A model generated the notes under the pieces. The model worked only from the letters and a program-made list of their open reading frames with translations. It was not told where the DNA came from and did not search any database. A program made the position numbers and the translations under genes. From positions 1 through 64,000 of the forward strand of contig NZ_CP100458.1 in assembly GCF_024228315.1 (NCBI RefSeq): 64,000 bases of DNA, written 5' to 3'. This DNA comes from Halomarina pelagica. Lineage in GTDB: Archaea > Halobacteriota > Halobacteria > Halobacteriales > Haloarculaceae. Below, one piece after another: positions 34,769 to 44,211 of the stretch. Every line of letters begins with the position of its first letter. The stretch's first letter is position 1.

Positions 34769-37700
34769 CTGATGAAACACCGCCCGATATACCAGAGGTA
34801 CTAGCACCGCTCAAGGAGTTTCAACAACAGACTGCAAAGTATGTGTTTAATCGATTATACACCGATGAGGACTACACACGCCGATTTCTCATTGCCGATG
34901 AGGTCGGATTGGGGAAAACGCTCGTCGCCCGAGCAGTGATTGCCCAGACGATTCAGCACTTGTGGGATGACCTCGACCGGGTCGATATCGTCTACGTCTG
35001 CTCAAACAGTAGTATCGCTCGGCAGAATCTTGATCGCCTCGTTCTCTCAGATGATCAAGAACACGCCTACTCTTCTCGGATTACCCTTCTTCCGAAGGAG
35101 ACACACTCCTTCGAGGAGAACAAGGTGAACTACATTTCATTTACTCCCGGAACCTCGTTTGATCTGAAATCGAGCCTTGGTCGGATGGAAGAACGCGTCG
35201 TCCTCTACCATCTCCTTCGTGAACCGTGGGACTTGGAGGGTATGGCGCCACTGAACGTCCTCCAAGGCCGTGCAAGCCATCAGCGCTTCCGCTCACGAGT
35301 CGCTAATTTCGATGTGGATCTCGACGAGCAGCTCTCGCACTCGTTTATCGAAGCGCTTGAAGATCGCCCGGCGTTGAAAACGGAGTTCAAGGATCTCTGT
35401 GATCACTATGTGCAGTTCAACAGTCAAGTGTCCGAGTCCGTTCGTAAACGGCGTCGAGACCTAATCGGAGACATCCGGAACGTCCTCGCGTCCGTTTGTG
35501 TTGACGCACTCGAGCCAGACCTGATAATCCTCGACGAGTTTCAGCGCTTCAAACATCTTCTTGAAGGAGATACTGAAGAAGGAGACCTCGCCCAACGACT
35601 TTTCACATACTCTAATGCAGCTGCGGAGGCGCGTGTTCTGCTTCTCTCAGCAACCCCGTACAAGATGTACACGATGGCTCACGAGCGCGACGAGAACCAT
35701 CTTGCAGATTTCGTTCGGACACTCGAATTCCTCGTTGGACCAGATGCAGCCAAGGAAATACAGGAGCTGCTCGATTCCTATCGCCGATCACTCTACCAGC
35801 AACACGATTCGATCGACGAGCAACTCCTAGAACTCAAAACAGCGATCGAGTCTCGGTTGAGTCAGGTGATGGTGCGAACTGAACGGCTTGCAGCCTCTCC
35901 AGACCGGAATGGGATGCTGACAGAGATACCCTCAAACGGGATGGGGCTCCAACCACCGGAGGTTCAAGCATATCTCGAACTTCGCAGTGTTAACGAACTG
36001 CTGGAGGGGCCGTCCATTATGAATTACTGGAAGTCCTCTCCCTATCTGCTGAACTTTATGAATGACTATTCGCTGAAGCGGAAGTTCAGACGAGCGCTTG
36101 ATGATGGAGGCGTGTACCCGCAACTGGTCTCACAGCTCAGTGAGAGCCAGTATCTAAATCTCTCAGCGAGTGCTATCGAGTCGTACGAGCGTGTGGAACT
36201 ACGGAACGCGACGCTCCGGTCACTTGTTGACGACATTATCGAAACCGGAGCCTGGCGTCTCCTGTGGCTTCCGCCCTCACTCCCGTATTATGAGCCGGGC
36301 GGTCCGTTTGGTGAGCCGGATATTTCGGGCCTGACGAAGCGCCTCGTCTTCTCCTCCTGGCAAGTCGTTCCAAAATCGATCGCAGCGATGGTGAGCTATG
36401 AAGCCGAGCGGCGAATCGTCTCCGAGTTCGACCCTGAAGCGTCCTATTCGACTGGCCGAAACACGCGGGGATACCTGCTTCGTATCGCAGAGAACGACGG
36501 ACGGCTGACTGGGATGCCCCTCTTCTCACTGCTCTACCCGAGCGTCACGCTCGCAACCATCGGGGATCCTTCGATGATTACTCCCACTGAGGAGGGACGC
36601 GATCGTCCGAGCCAAGAGACGGTTCGTGCCACGATTGCTGATCGTATTGAATCACGACTGCAGCCGCTACTCGACCGAGTTCCTCACGATTCACTTGACA
36701 CCGGAGGACCTCACTCTCACGATGAGGCGTGGTACTGGGCCGCACCACTTCTGCTTGATCTGGAGAATTATGAAACGGCGATCACTGCCTGGTTAGGCCG
36801 TTCTGATCTCGCCTCTCTCTGGCAAGGGGAGTTAGCAGACCGCGCTTCGTCGAGCGAGCACAAACACTGGGATGCACACATCGCACGCTTCCGGCAAATG
36901 GCAGCTGGCGAGATACCACTAGGTGCACCACCCGATGATCTGGTCGAGACGCTAACCGACATTGCGCTTGGCGGTCCTGCAACTTGCGCTCTCCGAGCTC
37001 TGACGCGAATCGTTGACACAGAGGATGAATCAAACCTCGAAGCGGCGATTACTGGTGCGGCGCAGGTTGGCTGGGGATTTCGATCTGTGTTCAATCTCCC
37101 CGAAACAACATCTCTCATTCGGAGTCTCCACCCCGCAGAGCCCTACTGGCGTCGAATCCCGGAGTACTGCCGCGACGGGAATTTCCAGGCCGTCCTCGAC
37201 GAGTGGGTACATATGCTCAATGATTTCGGCTTAGCGGATGAACCGCCCGAGGTTGTTGCTACCACTGTCTCCGAGCGCATGGTCCAAGCACTCAGTCTTC
37301 GGACCGCGTCGGCAAAGCTCGACGACGTTCAAGTACACGACGGGGACATCGACCTACAGGAAAAGGGTATCCGGTGCCATTTCGGGCTGCAGTTTGGCGA
37401 CGTCGAAGATTTCGATTCGTCGACGACCATTCGAACCGATCAGGTTCGACGTGCCTTCAACTCCCCATTTTGGCCCTTTGTTCTGGCAACGACGTCGGTC
37501 GGGCAGGAAGGACTTGATTTTCATCCATACTGCCACGCAGTTGTGCATTGGAATCTTCCGTCGAATCCGGTCGATCTTGAACAGCGTGAGGGGCGGGTTC
37601 ACCGATACAAGGGACATGCGGTTCGAAAGAACGTGGCACGGGCCTATCAGTCGCAGGTCCTCCCAACACGCAACGGCGTCGATGTTTGGTCGGAACTGTT

Positions 37701-37995
37701 TGAGCACGCCTCACGGTCCGCTGAAGCAACTGATACAGACCTCGTTCCCTATTGGGTGTTCACGAACAGCAACGGAGAGAGCGCCCGTATCGAGCGCCAT
37801 GCGCCGGTGCTTCCAGTGAGCCGTGAGGAACAGCGACTAACTGAACTTAAGCAATCGCTTGCAGTCTATCGGATGGCGTTTGGGCAGCCACGTCAGGACG
37901 ACCTCGTTGAGTATCTCCTGCAACATCTCTCTGAAGACGAGCTCGGTGAGCAGTTCGACGACCTTAGAATCGATTTGTCACCGCCGCAATTGTAG
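34765..37995 (+). CDS. SNF2/DEAD-like superfamily 2 helicase
   Basis: A 1076-residue SF2 helicase or translocase. Motif I DEVGLGKT is at 45-52, motif II LILDEFQRF at about 254-261 (DEF-Q rather than DEAH), motif III LLLSATPYKMY at about 292-302, motif V TSVGQEGLDF at about 910-919, and the arginine-finger motif VI EQREGRVHRYKG at 939-950. A roughly 600-residue insertion separates the two RecA lobes. It is the third gene of a tightly overlapping operon with DUF6361 and PLD proteins. Probable role: ATP-driven DNA tracking or unwinding that presents substrate to the PLD nuclease. The stop lies 370 bp before the next operon. Confidence 0.85.
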   Translation: MTDETPPDIPEVLAPLKEFQQQTAKYVFNRLYTDEDYTRRFLIADEVGLGKTLVARAVIAQTIQHLWDDLDRVDIVYVCSNSSIARQNLDRLVLSDDQEHAYSSRITLLPKETHSFEENKVNYISFTPGTSFDLKSSLGRMEERVVLYHLLREPWDLEGMAPLNVLQGRASHQRFRSRVANFDVDLDEQLSHSFIEALEDRPALKTEFKDLCDHYVQFNSQVSESVRKRRRDLIGDIRNVLASVCVDALEPDLIILDEFQRFKHLLEGDTEEGDLAQRLFTYSNAAAEARVLLLSATPYKMYTMAHERDENHLADFVRTLEFLVGPDAAKEIQELLDSYRRSLYQQHDSIDEQLLELKTAIESRLSQVMVRTERLAASPDRNGMLTEIPSNGMGLQPPEVQAYLELRSVNELLEGPSIMNYWKSSPYLLNFMNDYSLKRKFRRALDDGGVYPQLVSQLSESQYLNLSASAIESYERVELRNATLRSLVDDIIETGAWRLLWLPPSLPYYEPGGPFGEPDISGLTKRLVFSSWQVVPKSIAAMVSYEAERRIVSEFDPEASYSTGRNTRGYLLRIAENDGRLTGMPLFSLLYPSVTLATIGDPSMITPTEEGRDRPSQETVRATIADRIESRLQPLLDRVPHDSLDTGGPHSHDEAWYWAAPLLLDLENYETAITAWLGRSDLASLWQGELADRASSSEHKHWDAHIARFRQMAAGEIPLGAPPDDLVETLTDIALGGPATCALRALTRIVDTEDESNLEAAITGAAQVGWGFRSVFNLPETTSLIRSLHPAEPYWRRIPEYCRDGNFQAVLDEWVHMLNDFGLADEPPEVVATTVSERMVQALSLRTASAKLDDVQVHDGDIDLQEKGIRCHFGLQFGDVEDFDSSTTIRTDQVRRAFNSPFWPFVLATTSVGQEGLDFHPYCHAVVHWNLPSNPVDLEQREGRVHRYKGHAVRKNVARAYQSQVLPTRNGVDVWSELFEHASRSAEATDTDLVPYWVFTNSNGESARIERHAPVLPVSREEQRLTELKQSLAVYRMAFGQPRQDDLVEYLLQHLSEDELGEQFDDLRIDLSPPQL

Positions 37996-38366
37996 GTCTG
38001 CGATCGAATGGTGCGCTGTGATCGCGTTCTTCTGTCTCTATAGAAAGCCCTCGGCCGCTCGGCATCCCGCGCCCCCGGGAAGACGGTCCTGCTCACTCCA
38101 TTGCGCGGGCTGCGACTTCCCTGCCTTCGTTCGCTGCACTCACGAGGACGCCGCTGCGCTCCTCGTGCCTGCGGTGCTTGCGGGGTCGGGGGACGACCGA
38201 GACGGCCTCGCCCTTTCTGAGTCCGCCAAGATGCCGGCTGAGTGTGCAGCCGACAAAATCGTTCAGTACTGGCCCCACCCTAAGGGGAGTGTATCCTGTG
38301 TCGATTTACTCACACCGTTCTGGAAGATATACTTATAAAATCCGATAGCGTTGTTATGACTCACTT
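37996..38366. other. Intergenic GC-rich patch ending in a TATA box
   Basis: The bases from about 38045 to 38290 are markedly GC-rich and carry no convincing gene on either strand. At the right end, TTATAAAA (38333-38340) is centred about 27-30 bp before GTG 38367. This predicts a nearly leaderless transcript of the next gene and supports its GTG start. A single CTATAG occurs at 38038 without periodic neighbours. Confidence 0.5.
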
Positions 38367-39635
38367 GTGACAGTAGAACCGCTGGATCCGGATCCTGAGT
38401 TGGTCTCCGAGCTTGAGTCCCGCCCAAAGTGGTTTCTGGAGCGGCTCTATGAAGTGTTCGCTGATGACGTGCTGGATACCAAGGCGCCGACACTGCGAGA
38501 AGTACTAGCTGATAGGCATACAGATCAGGTGAGACAGTTCCTCGAGGACTACGAGATACTGAGCGAGAGAAACGTCAATCGCCGCTATGCCGAGGAATAC
38601 CTCAACAAATCACTCGGGATTAGTCGTGAAGACTTGGATGTGAGGGATCGGTATGAGCTTCTACTGGTCGTGTATGAGAACGGTTGTCGGGACAAGCTCC
38701 GGTCAATGATCATCAGGTCTGAGCTTTTCGCCGTCAAGAACGAGCGAGAGTTCCAGCTAGATCAAGAGCTCAACCTCGATGGTGTAGAGAATCGGGTTAC
38801 TGCCTTCCTCCGAAAAGCGAACGTGGAGGAACAACATCTTGATCCGATCCAAACCACCGTCGATGAAAACGAGTCGTCGGTGGCACTGGATATCCGACAG
38901 GAGTATGGAAGGAAATATCGTAACGTCTTCGCGTTCAGGCAGTCACCAGGGCAAGAAAATGTGCCCGTGAACCCGTCGGTCGAAGGAACGTCATTCTATC
39001 CCCTTCGAAATATGAGTATTGGCGTTGAACCCAAAGATGGTGAAACCGTAATCACGTTCTCGAAATCAACAGATAACTGGGAAGGGACCCTCACTGAGCT
39101 GTTCTCCGATGTTTTTGGTGTCGGTAATCTATTCCAGAAGCTGGAAGAGAAGAGTTCGCCTGGCGTTCAAGAGATCCAGCAGGACACGATTGCGGCCGTA
39201 GAGGACGAGTCGACCGATACAGCCGATACCGTACGTGAGGCGGTCCAGCAGCGCACCGAGACAGCAGCGGAGCAGATTGACCAGTCTGACGAGCCTGAGG
39301 AGACGAAGGAGGACCTCAAGCAACGCGTTGAGACTTTCCGGCTCGTCGGGTACTCGATATCTAATGACCAGGCCACCAGCACCGACGAATTCACTATAAT
39401 TGCGGACGACCTGAACCATGTTTTCGGTACTATTGAGGGGATTGAGCTTAGTTTCGAGGATTACCTAGAGAAGGCAGAGAAGGATAATATCCAGTTGATT
39501 TTCAAGATCCAGAACGAGCATGTGAAGCTGAGTGCCGGCGACTGGGAGCCGCTTCGAGGTCCTCGTATCACTGCCGGGAACAAGGAAGCGCTTGAAATCC
39601 TTCTGAGTGAGATGGATGAACCGGACTGTGATTGA
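38367..39635 (+). CDS. Unknown helical protein, first gene of a two-gene operon
   Basis: A 422-residue acidic protein that I do not recognise. It starts at GTG 38367 (MTVEPLDPD), supported by a TATA box at the leaderless distance. The N-terminal 160 residues are mostly charged helices. A low-complexity acidic segment (VEDESTDTADTV, then a Glu/Gln-rich helix) lies near 275-320, and the C-terminal 100 residues form an alpha/beta unit. No cysteine clusters, P-loop or nuclease motif are seen. It overlaps the nuclease-like gene by 20-29 bp. A DNA- or protein-binding specificity subunit would fit this arrangement, but that is inference. Confidence 0.55.
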   Translation: MTVEPLDPDPELVSELESRPKWFLERLYEVFADDVLDTKAPTLREVLADRHTDQVRQFLEDYEILSERNVNRRYAEEYLNKSLGISREDLDVRDRYELLLVVYENGCRDKLRSMIIRSELFAVKNEREFQLDQELNLDGVENRVTAFLRKANVEEQHLDPIQTTVDENESSVALDIRQEYGRKYRNVFAFRQSPGQENVPVNPSVEGTSFYPLRNMSIGVEPKDGETVITFSKSTDNWEGTLTELFSDVFGVGNLFQKLEEKSSPGVQEIQQDTIAAVEDESTDTADTVREAVQQRTETAAEQIDQSDEPEETKEDLKQRVETFRLVGYSISNDQATSTDEFTIIADDLNHVFGTIEGIELSFEDYLEKAEKDNIQLIFKIQNEHVKLSAGDWEPLRGPRITAGNKEALEILLSEMDEPDCD

Positions 39636-41055
39636 CCCAATTCGCTCGTTTATCGGACATGGAAAGCCAGTCCCATTAGATGATGTACCGGAGGCACTAA
39701 GGGACACTCAGTACGTCGAAGAACGGTTGATCGAGCCGTCTGAATGCCCTACCTGTGGTGACGGGGTTATCATCGTCGATGAGACCGATGACGCGTATGA
39801 GGTTCGATGCCATTCAAACCACTTTCGCACCGTCGCTAAATCCGAACGGATACGGTACGTACCATCATTCGACCGGTTACTTCGGGACATCGCGGCAGAA
39901 CTTGATATCGAGGTCACATCGATCAACGACGATAATCTCCCGCGATACGTGATCGGGAAGACCTCCCGTGCTTTCACCCTGTATCTGGTGTATGCGCCGC
40001 GGCACTACGAGGATACGATCAAAGAGATCTATGAAGACGCTATTGAGCTGGGACAACCATCAATTCTCATCACACCGAGAAATACGATTTCTGAGATTGT
40101 TGAACTCCAGTTCTTGTTTTCTGTTGGCCATCTCGTCCAGGCAGTCCCGTTTCAGAAGATTGGCGAAAGCGAACTACTCACTGACTACCTAGATACTGCC
40201 GAACAGATTGAGCGGCTTGACGAGGACGTGATGGCCAAGCGCTTCGGGGACGACATCGACGAACTCAGGAAACGAGTGAAAGCTAACCCGAAGTACATCC
40301 TCTCGATTCTCTCTAATATCCGTATGCTCCGGGAAAATGGTGAGATCGGTCCGGGTAGTGGGGAACTCCTCGAAAACACTGCCGAGGCGGTGTTCATGCA
40401 CCTCTTCCCGACACAGCCAGCGCGGGGTGGGGAAGCCGATTCAGGCGAGAATCTTCCGGATAACGTGTTCTACATCTGGGAGGAGGGCAACTATGACTTC
40501 ATAGATTTCGAGCCGATTCTAGGGCTTGTCGACACCAAATCGGGGAAGGATGCGAATTTCGCGAAGGAGCCGGTCAGCGGGAAACACGATGACTACGTAA
40601 AGTCCGCAAGAAAACTATCGTTCAAGCACGGCTCTGTCGCTCATATCTTCGTTGTCCTAGATATCGATGGACAACAGGAGATCAAGTTTCACGACCGGAT
40701 GAAACCCTCGTATGAAGAGAATATGTATCTGATTGTGCTGACTTTAGATGCACTGGTCACAATATTCGCTGCGTATCTTTCCAGCGTGGTCTCTAATGAG
40801 TTGAAACTCAATATGGCGAACTTCTCCAGAGCGGTTTATCCGCTGTTCCATCGGGACACATTCAATTCTGAAGAGTTTCAGCACCTCCGCCGAATATTTA
40901 GAGAGGTAGGACAGGAGCCTGAGGTATACCAAATGAAACTGCTGGAGCGACCGGACCTCATGGTCATCAATGACAAGGTGGTCATGGAACACCTCCGCAC
41001 CCTCATTGAAGGGCCTGCGGAGGTAGAAGAAATTCTCAGCCAATATTTCCAGTAA
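39616..41055 (+). CDS. Nuclease-like protein with FokI-type DTK motif and zinc-binding N-terminus
   Basis: 479 residues from ATG 39616 (an ATG at 39607 adds three). CPTCG (C44, C47) and C65 near a histidine suggest a zinc site. Residues 290-330 read FIDFEPILGLVDTKSG, then a KHDDYVKSARK helix. Together D297, D306 and K308 resemble the D...D-x-K core of the FokI-type PD-(D/E)XK nucleases, where the DTK triad is followed by a glycine-rich loop and a Q/D-rich helix. It overlaps the upstream gene and forms a two-gene candidate restriction or defence unit. The nuclease call is by motif only; the Asp-to-Asp spacing is shorter than in FokI. Confidence 0.55.
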   Translation: MNRTVIDPIRSFIGHGKPVPLDDVPEALRDTQYVEERLIEPSECPTCGDGVIIVDETDDAYEVRCHSNHFRTVAKSERIRYVPSFDRLLRDIAAELDIEVTSINDDNLPRYVIGKTSRAFTLYLVYAPRHYEDTIKEIYEDAIELGQPSILITPRNTISEIVELQFLFSVGHLVQAVPFQKIGESELLTDYLDTAEQIERLDEDVMAKRFGDDIDELRKRVKANPKYILSILSNIRMLRENGEIGPGSGELLENTAEAVFMHLFPTQPARGGEADSGENLPDNVFYIWEEGNYDFIDFEPILGLVDTKSGKDANFAKEPVSGKHDDYVKSARKLSFKHGSVAHIFVVLDIDGQQEIKFHDRMKPSYEENMYLIVLTLDALVTIFAAYLSSVVSNELKLNMANFSRAVYPLFHRDTFNSEEFQHLRRIFREVGQEPEVYQMKLLERPDLMVINDKVVMEHLRTLIEGPAEVEEILSQYFQ

Positions 41056-41124
41056 GTACTGCTTGGCCTGTTATCAAGCCATTATCACGCACAACGTGGC
41101 GTCTCAGAGAATTGCACATCCCGC

Positions 41125-41275
41125 AAATCACCTTCGAACTCGATTGTCCCGACAAAATCCGACGATCAGCTTGAACACTTGCTAAAGAGGCTGAGGTCGT
41201 CGGCGTGACGAGGGGCGTCCATCCCGCAGGCTTCGCCGTGATCTGCCTGTACAAAGCCGGGTGAGAAACGGGTCG
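41125..41275 (+). pseudogene. TFB gene fragment (second cyclin repeat)
   Basis: The frame reads ELDCPDKIRR, stop, TLAKEAEVVGVTRGVHPAGFA, ICLYKAG, stop. It matches ELDVPDSIRQRARRLAEQAE...TTGVRPAGFAAACLYTAG of the intact TFB at 44267. Only about 45 codons survive, with two stops. It is a second remnant of a TFB paralogue. Confidence 0.7.
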
Positions 41276-41823
41276 CTAGTTGATTCAGTCCGACGCTACC
41301 GGATGAACGGGTGGTTCGTCACGGCTCGCCCCGTTCGCCGCATGCCGCCCTCCGCGTCGCTCGCGACCGACCATTCCGGGCTGTCGCGGTCTCGTTCCTA
41401 CGTCACTCGACCGCGTTCCGGGCTAAAATGAATGTGCCCTCGACGCCAGCATTAAGCGCGTTTTCGGTTGCGCCCCTCGCGGGCTTTCGCGTTCCAGCGC
41501 TTTGGGCCGTTCCGCGCGGCGAGTCACACCACGACTCGCCGTGCTTACGACCGTCGCCCTGGACACGAACCCGCAGTCCGGGCCGGACACGAGAAACGGC
41601 TTAACGCTGGCCGCTCGCTCCGGGCGGGTCGGCGCGCGGTGCTGGTTGGGTAGCCTCCCTGAGGCGCGCTCTCGCTCGCGCCCCAGGGGGCGCTCGCGAA
41701 GGCGCGAGCGAGAGCGCGCAGATGATTCTGTCGGTCGTTGTCGTCGGAAAACCGCGATGTCAGAGCATCGCGGTGTCGGGCGCGTGAGCGCCTTCGTCGG
41801 AAATCACCCTGTAAGTGATTCCA
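41276..41823. other. GC-rich noncoding region with successive hairpins
   Basis: No gene is convincing here. Perfect inverted repeats occur at 41517-41541 (CGGCGAGTC/GACTCGCCG), 41664-41719 (19-bp arms GCGCGCTCTCGCTCGCGCC and its complement, 18-base loop), 41752-41773 (CCGCGATG/CATCGCGG) and 41802-41820 (AATCAC/GTGATT). The last hairpin ends 4 bp before the ATG of the RPA-like gene. Confidence 0.6.
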
Positions 41824-42720
41824 ATGTCAAGTAAGAACGTTCCCAGTGAAGTAGTTTCGGTCGATGAACAGGCGTTCGAAAACGCGGACGAAGCGGAAGT
41901 CGACGAGGACGGCTTTGAGGTCGTCGATGAGACGCCTGAGTTCCAGGCGACGGTGCAGATGGAGGTGCAGGCAAAGGTCGATGCGAACCACCCGGACGGG
42001 ATGGTCGACACCAGTGACGAGCGGATCTACGGTGCGACCCTCGAACAGGAAGAGCGCATTCGTGCGCGGGAAGCTGAACTGGAGCGCATCAGTGCCCAGG
42101 CAGAGCTGGGGACGCAAGACGGTCGCGAAAAGCGGACGCGAGATATCGCGGCGAAACGGAGCGCTGAGCGGCGTGCAGAGTTCCAGAAGCGGGCGGCGAG
42201 CGTGAACCCGATGGCTGACCCGGAACGAGGTGATCCTCGTGCAGAACTTACGCAGGAGCAGTTGGCGGCGGTGAACAAGCAGTCGGTGCGGCTGGCGAAG
42301 AAACTGGATGGCTGGTCGCGAGCAGCGATTGGTCGGCGGCTGGGTGAAGCCGTGGTCGGTGGGAAAGACCTGATGAGCGCGGTCGTCGGGGTGTTCGAAG
42401 AGTTGCAGACGGCTCCGGGGACGGTGATTCCCATCGGGACGCTCGAGGACGTCAATCGCAAAGAGGTGAGCATCGAAGGTCGCGTGACGGTGCTTTGGGA
42501 GCCGTCGAGTCCAGCCATTTCCCAAGTTGGTCTCATCGAAGACGACAGTGGGAAAACGAAGTTCACCAGCTGGAAAGCATCAGATGCCCCCTGGATCGAA
42601 GAGGGCGAGCGCGTTCGGATGCACGGGGCGGCGAAGAACTGGTACAATGGGCGCGTCTCCGTAGCCCTCACTGGCTGGTCGACCCTGCATTTCCCTGAGC
42701 GCGGTCGCTGGTGGGAATAG
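41824..42720 (+). CDS. RPA-like single-stranded DNA-binding protein
   Basis: A 298-residue protein from ATG 41824 (GTG at 41815 is possible). The N-terminal half is acidic and helical with long coiled stretches (about 75-140). The C-terminal 105 residues form an OB-fold: VSIEGRVTVLWEPSSPAISQ, then GLIEDDSGKTKFTSW and GERVRMHGAAKNWYNGRVSV. This is the order of strands in haloarchaeal RPA41/RPA-like subunits. It should coat ssDNA during replication or transfer. It heads the plasmid housekeeping block and follows a region of strong hairpins. No zinc finger is present, unlike some archaeal RPAs. Confidence 0.75.
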   Translation: MSSKNVPSEVVSVDEQAFENADEAEVDEDGFEVVDETPEFQATVQMEVQAKVDANHPDGMVDTSDERIYGATLEQEERIRAREAELERISAQAELGTQDGREKRTRDIAAKRSAERRAEFQKRAASVNPMADPERGDPRAELTQEQLAAVNKQSVRLAKKLDGWSRAAIGRRLGEAVVGGKDLMSAVVGVFEELQTAPGTVIPIGTLEDVNRKEVSIEGRVTVLWEPSSPAISQVGLIEDDSGKTKFTSWKASDAPWIEEGERVRMHGAAKNWYNGRVSVALTGWSTLHFPERGRWWE

Positions 42721-42998
42721 CCGGTCGTCGCATCCTCCTTTTTTGCTACGTGCCGGACCGACCCAGGCCCCACCGCCCCACCCTCCGCTCCGTGCTCGCT
42801 TCGCTGCGCGCGCAGCCACAACCTTGAGTCTTCAAGTAGGCGGTGGGAACAAGTAGACACACACTATTGTGCATCGAGTGATGAGAACATACTTGGTCGT
42901 ACGGTGGTCCAATAGTCTATTACGGATGATTTGCTGAGGGTTGGCGTTTTGAATAACACATCAACATATTTCACCCCTTGTAGTCGAATCAATTCATA
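42721..42998. other. Intergenic region, no gene seen
   Basis: Short GC-rich start followed by AT-rich sequence from about 42850. A weak TATA-like aacatatttc occurs near 42961-42975, about 30 bp before ATG 42999. No conserved structure is evident. Confidence 0.4.
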
Positions 42999-44060
42999 AT
43001 GCCCATCTCGAATGATGAGTTGCGAGAGCACTACGATGCTTTTGTGGAGCAAGCAGGTAGCGAGTTCTCCGATGAGCGTATCGAAAAGAAGCAGGAATTC
43101 CCTGAGCTTGTCTCAGAGGAGACTCTCGCGAATCTCGAAGAGGGAGATATTCGTGAATTAGTTCGGAATCTCTGGGCATTCCGAGGCTGGACGAATAAAG
43201 ACTATCTTGTTGACCAGATACTCGAAGACGGAATAGAAAGCGTCCGAGAACAGTTCCAGGAAGCACTCTATGAAACGGATGACGTTGCAGTCAAGTTCGA
43301 CATCTTGAACGAGAATGTCAATATGCTTGGACCTGCGAGCATCACAGAGATCTTCACCTTTGTATACCCGAACGAGTGTGCGATTTACAACCGGCGGGCA
43401 CGAGAGGCACTCCAGTATCTAGGATACGATGTTCCTGCTCGTCTTACTAGTGGGGAACAATACGTAGCGTTTCTGGAGACGGTGAACGAACTCAAGCAGC
43501 GGCTCGATAACATAGAAGACGAAATTCATTCAGCTATAATTGAGGATCTTGTTGACGTCGACTATTTCCTGTTCCACATCTCCGAATTAGATACCACCCA
43601 AGAATTAGAAGGCGAAATTACAGGTGAAAACGAACCGATCGAGGATTTCGACCACGAGGAATTCAAGCAAAAACTCGTTGAGATCGGAGATGGCTTGGGA
43701 TTCGACGTAAGCGATGAATATGATGCTGGCCCCGGCGCACGATTAGACGTTCGGTGGAGTACTCGAGTAGCCAACCTTGGGATGATAGCGTACGCATTTG
43801 AGGTCCACCGCAACGGGAGCCGTGATTCGGCCCTTCTTAACCTGATGAAGGCACAGAATGCGGATCCAACACTTCAAAAGCTCGTAATTGTATCAACGCA
43901 AGAACAAATAGAACGATTCCAAGACGAGGCAGAGGCAATTTCCGCAGACCTCGCGAAGTCACTCGCCTACTTTGAGGTAGGGCAAGTGCAAAAAGCTGAG
44001 AACCATCTCGAGGAGCTCAAAGATATTCTCCAGACTGCCGAGCTGATGGTCGAGTCCTAA
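42999..44060 (+). CDS. Restriction-endonuclease-like protein of unknown family
   Basis: A 353-residue acidic protein. The N-terminal 180 residues are helical and include AIYNRRAREALQYLGYD, reminiscent of helix-hairpin-helix-like folds. The C-terminal third reads RLDVRW (D250), then AYAFEVH (E268, H270) and a helix rich in Asn/Lys. This D...E-x-(K/H) order with a following alpha helix is typical of PD-(D/E)XK-fold proteins, though the usual Lys is His here, so activity is uncertain. It is a single gene, more AT-rich than its RPA-like and TFB neighbours, which suggests separate acquisition. Defence function is a guess. Confidence 0.45.
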   Translation: MPISNDELREHYDAFVEQAGSEFSDERIEKKQEFPELVSEETLANLEEGDIRELVRNLWAFRGWTNKDYLVDQILEDGIESVREQFQEALYETDDVAVKFDILNENVNMLGPASITEIFTFVYPNECAIYNRRAREALQYLGYDVPARLTSGEQYVAFLETVNELKQRLDNIEDEIHSAIIEDLVDVDYFLFHISELDTTQELEGEITGENEPIEDFDHEEFKQKLVEIGDGLGFDVSDEYDAGPGARLDVRWSTRVANLGMIAYAFEVHRNGSRDSALLNLMKAQNADPTLQKLVIVSTQEQIERFQDEAEAISADLAKSLAYFEVGQVQKAENHLEELKDILQTAELMVES

Positions 44061-44211
44061 TTGTCGGTGCCCGATCCAACCGCTCAAACATAAGCCAGTG
44101 AGACTGTGATGAATTGGCTGACCACTTCTCGTGCCGGAAGAATGCTCAGGTGAGTCGTCGAACCTTCCTCAGATGCCTAGCAAACATCCTCACGACATCG
44201 CACCTACAATT

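Noticed and set aside
31701-37995. DISARM system
   Set aside because: Helicase and PLD are present, but the DrmA/DrmB pair and the DrmM methylase are not visible, and DUF6361 is not a DISARM component that I know.
37859-38338. 159-codon plus-strand frame and 61-codon minus-strand frames in the gap
   Set aside because: Half overlaps the helicase gene; remainder is a GC-rich patch with no recognisable domain. A transposase remnant was considered, but no motif supports it.
41311-41834. Several Arg/Ala-rich plus-strand frames
   Set aside because: They arise from GC-rich hairpin DNA, lack homology and leader signals, and overlap one another.
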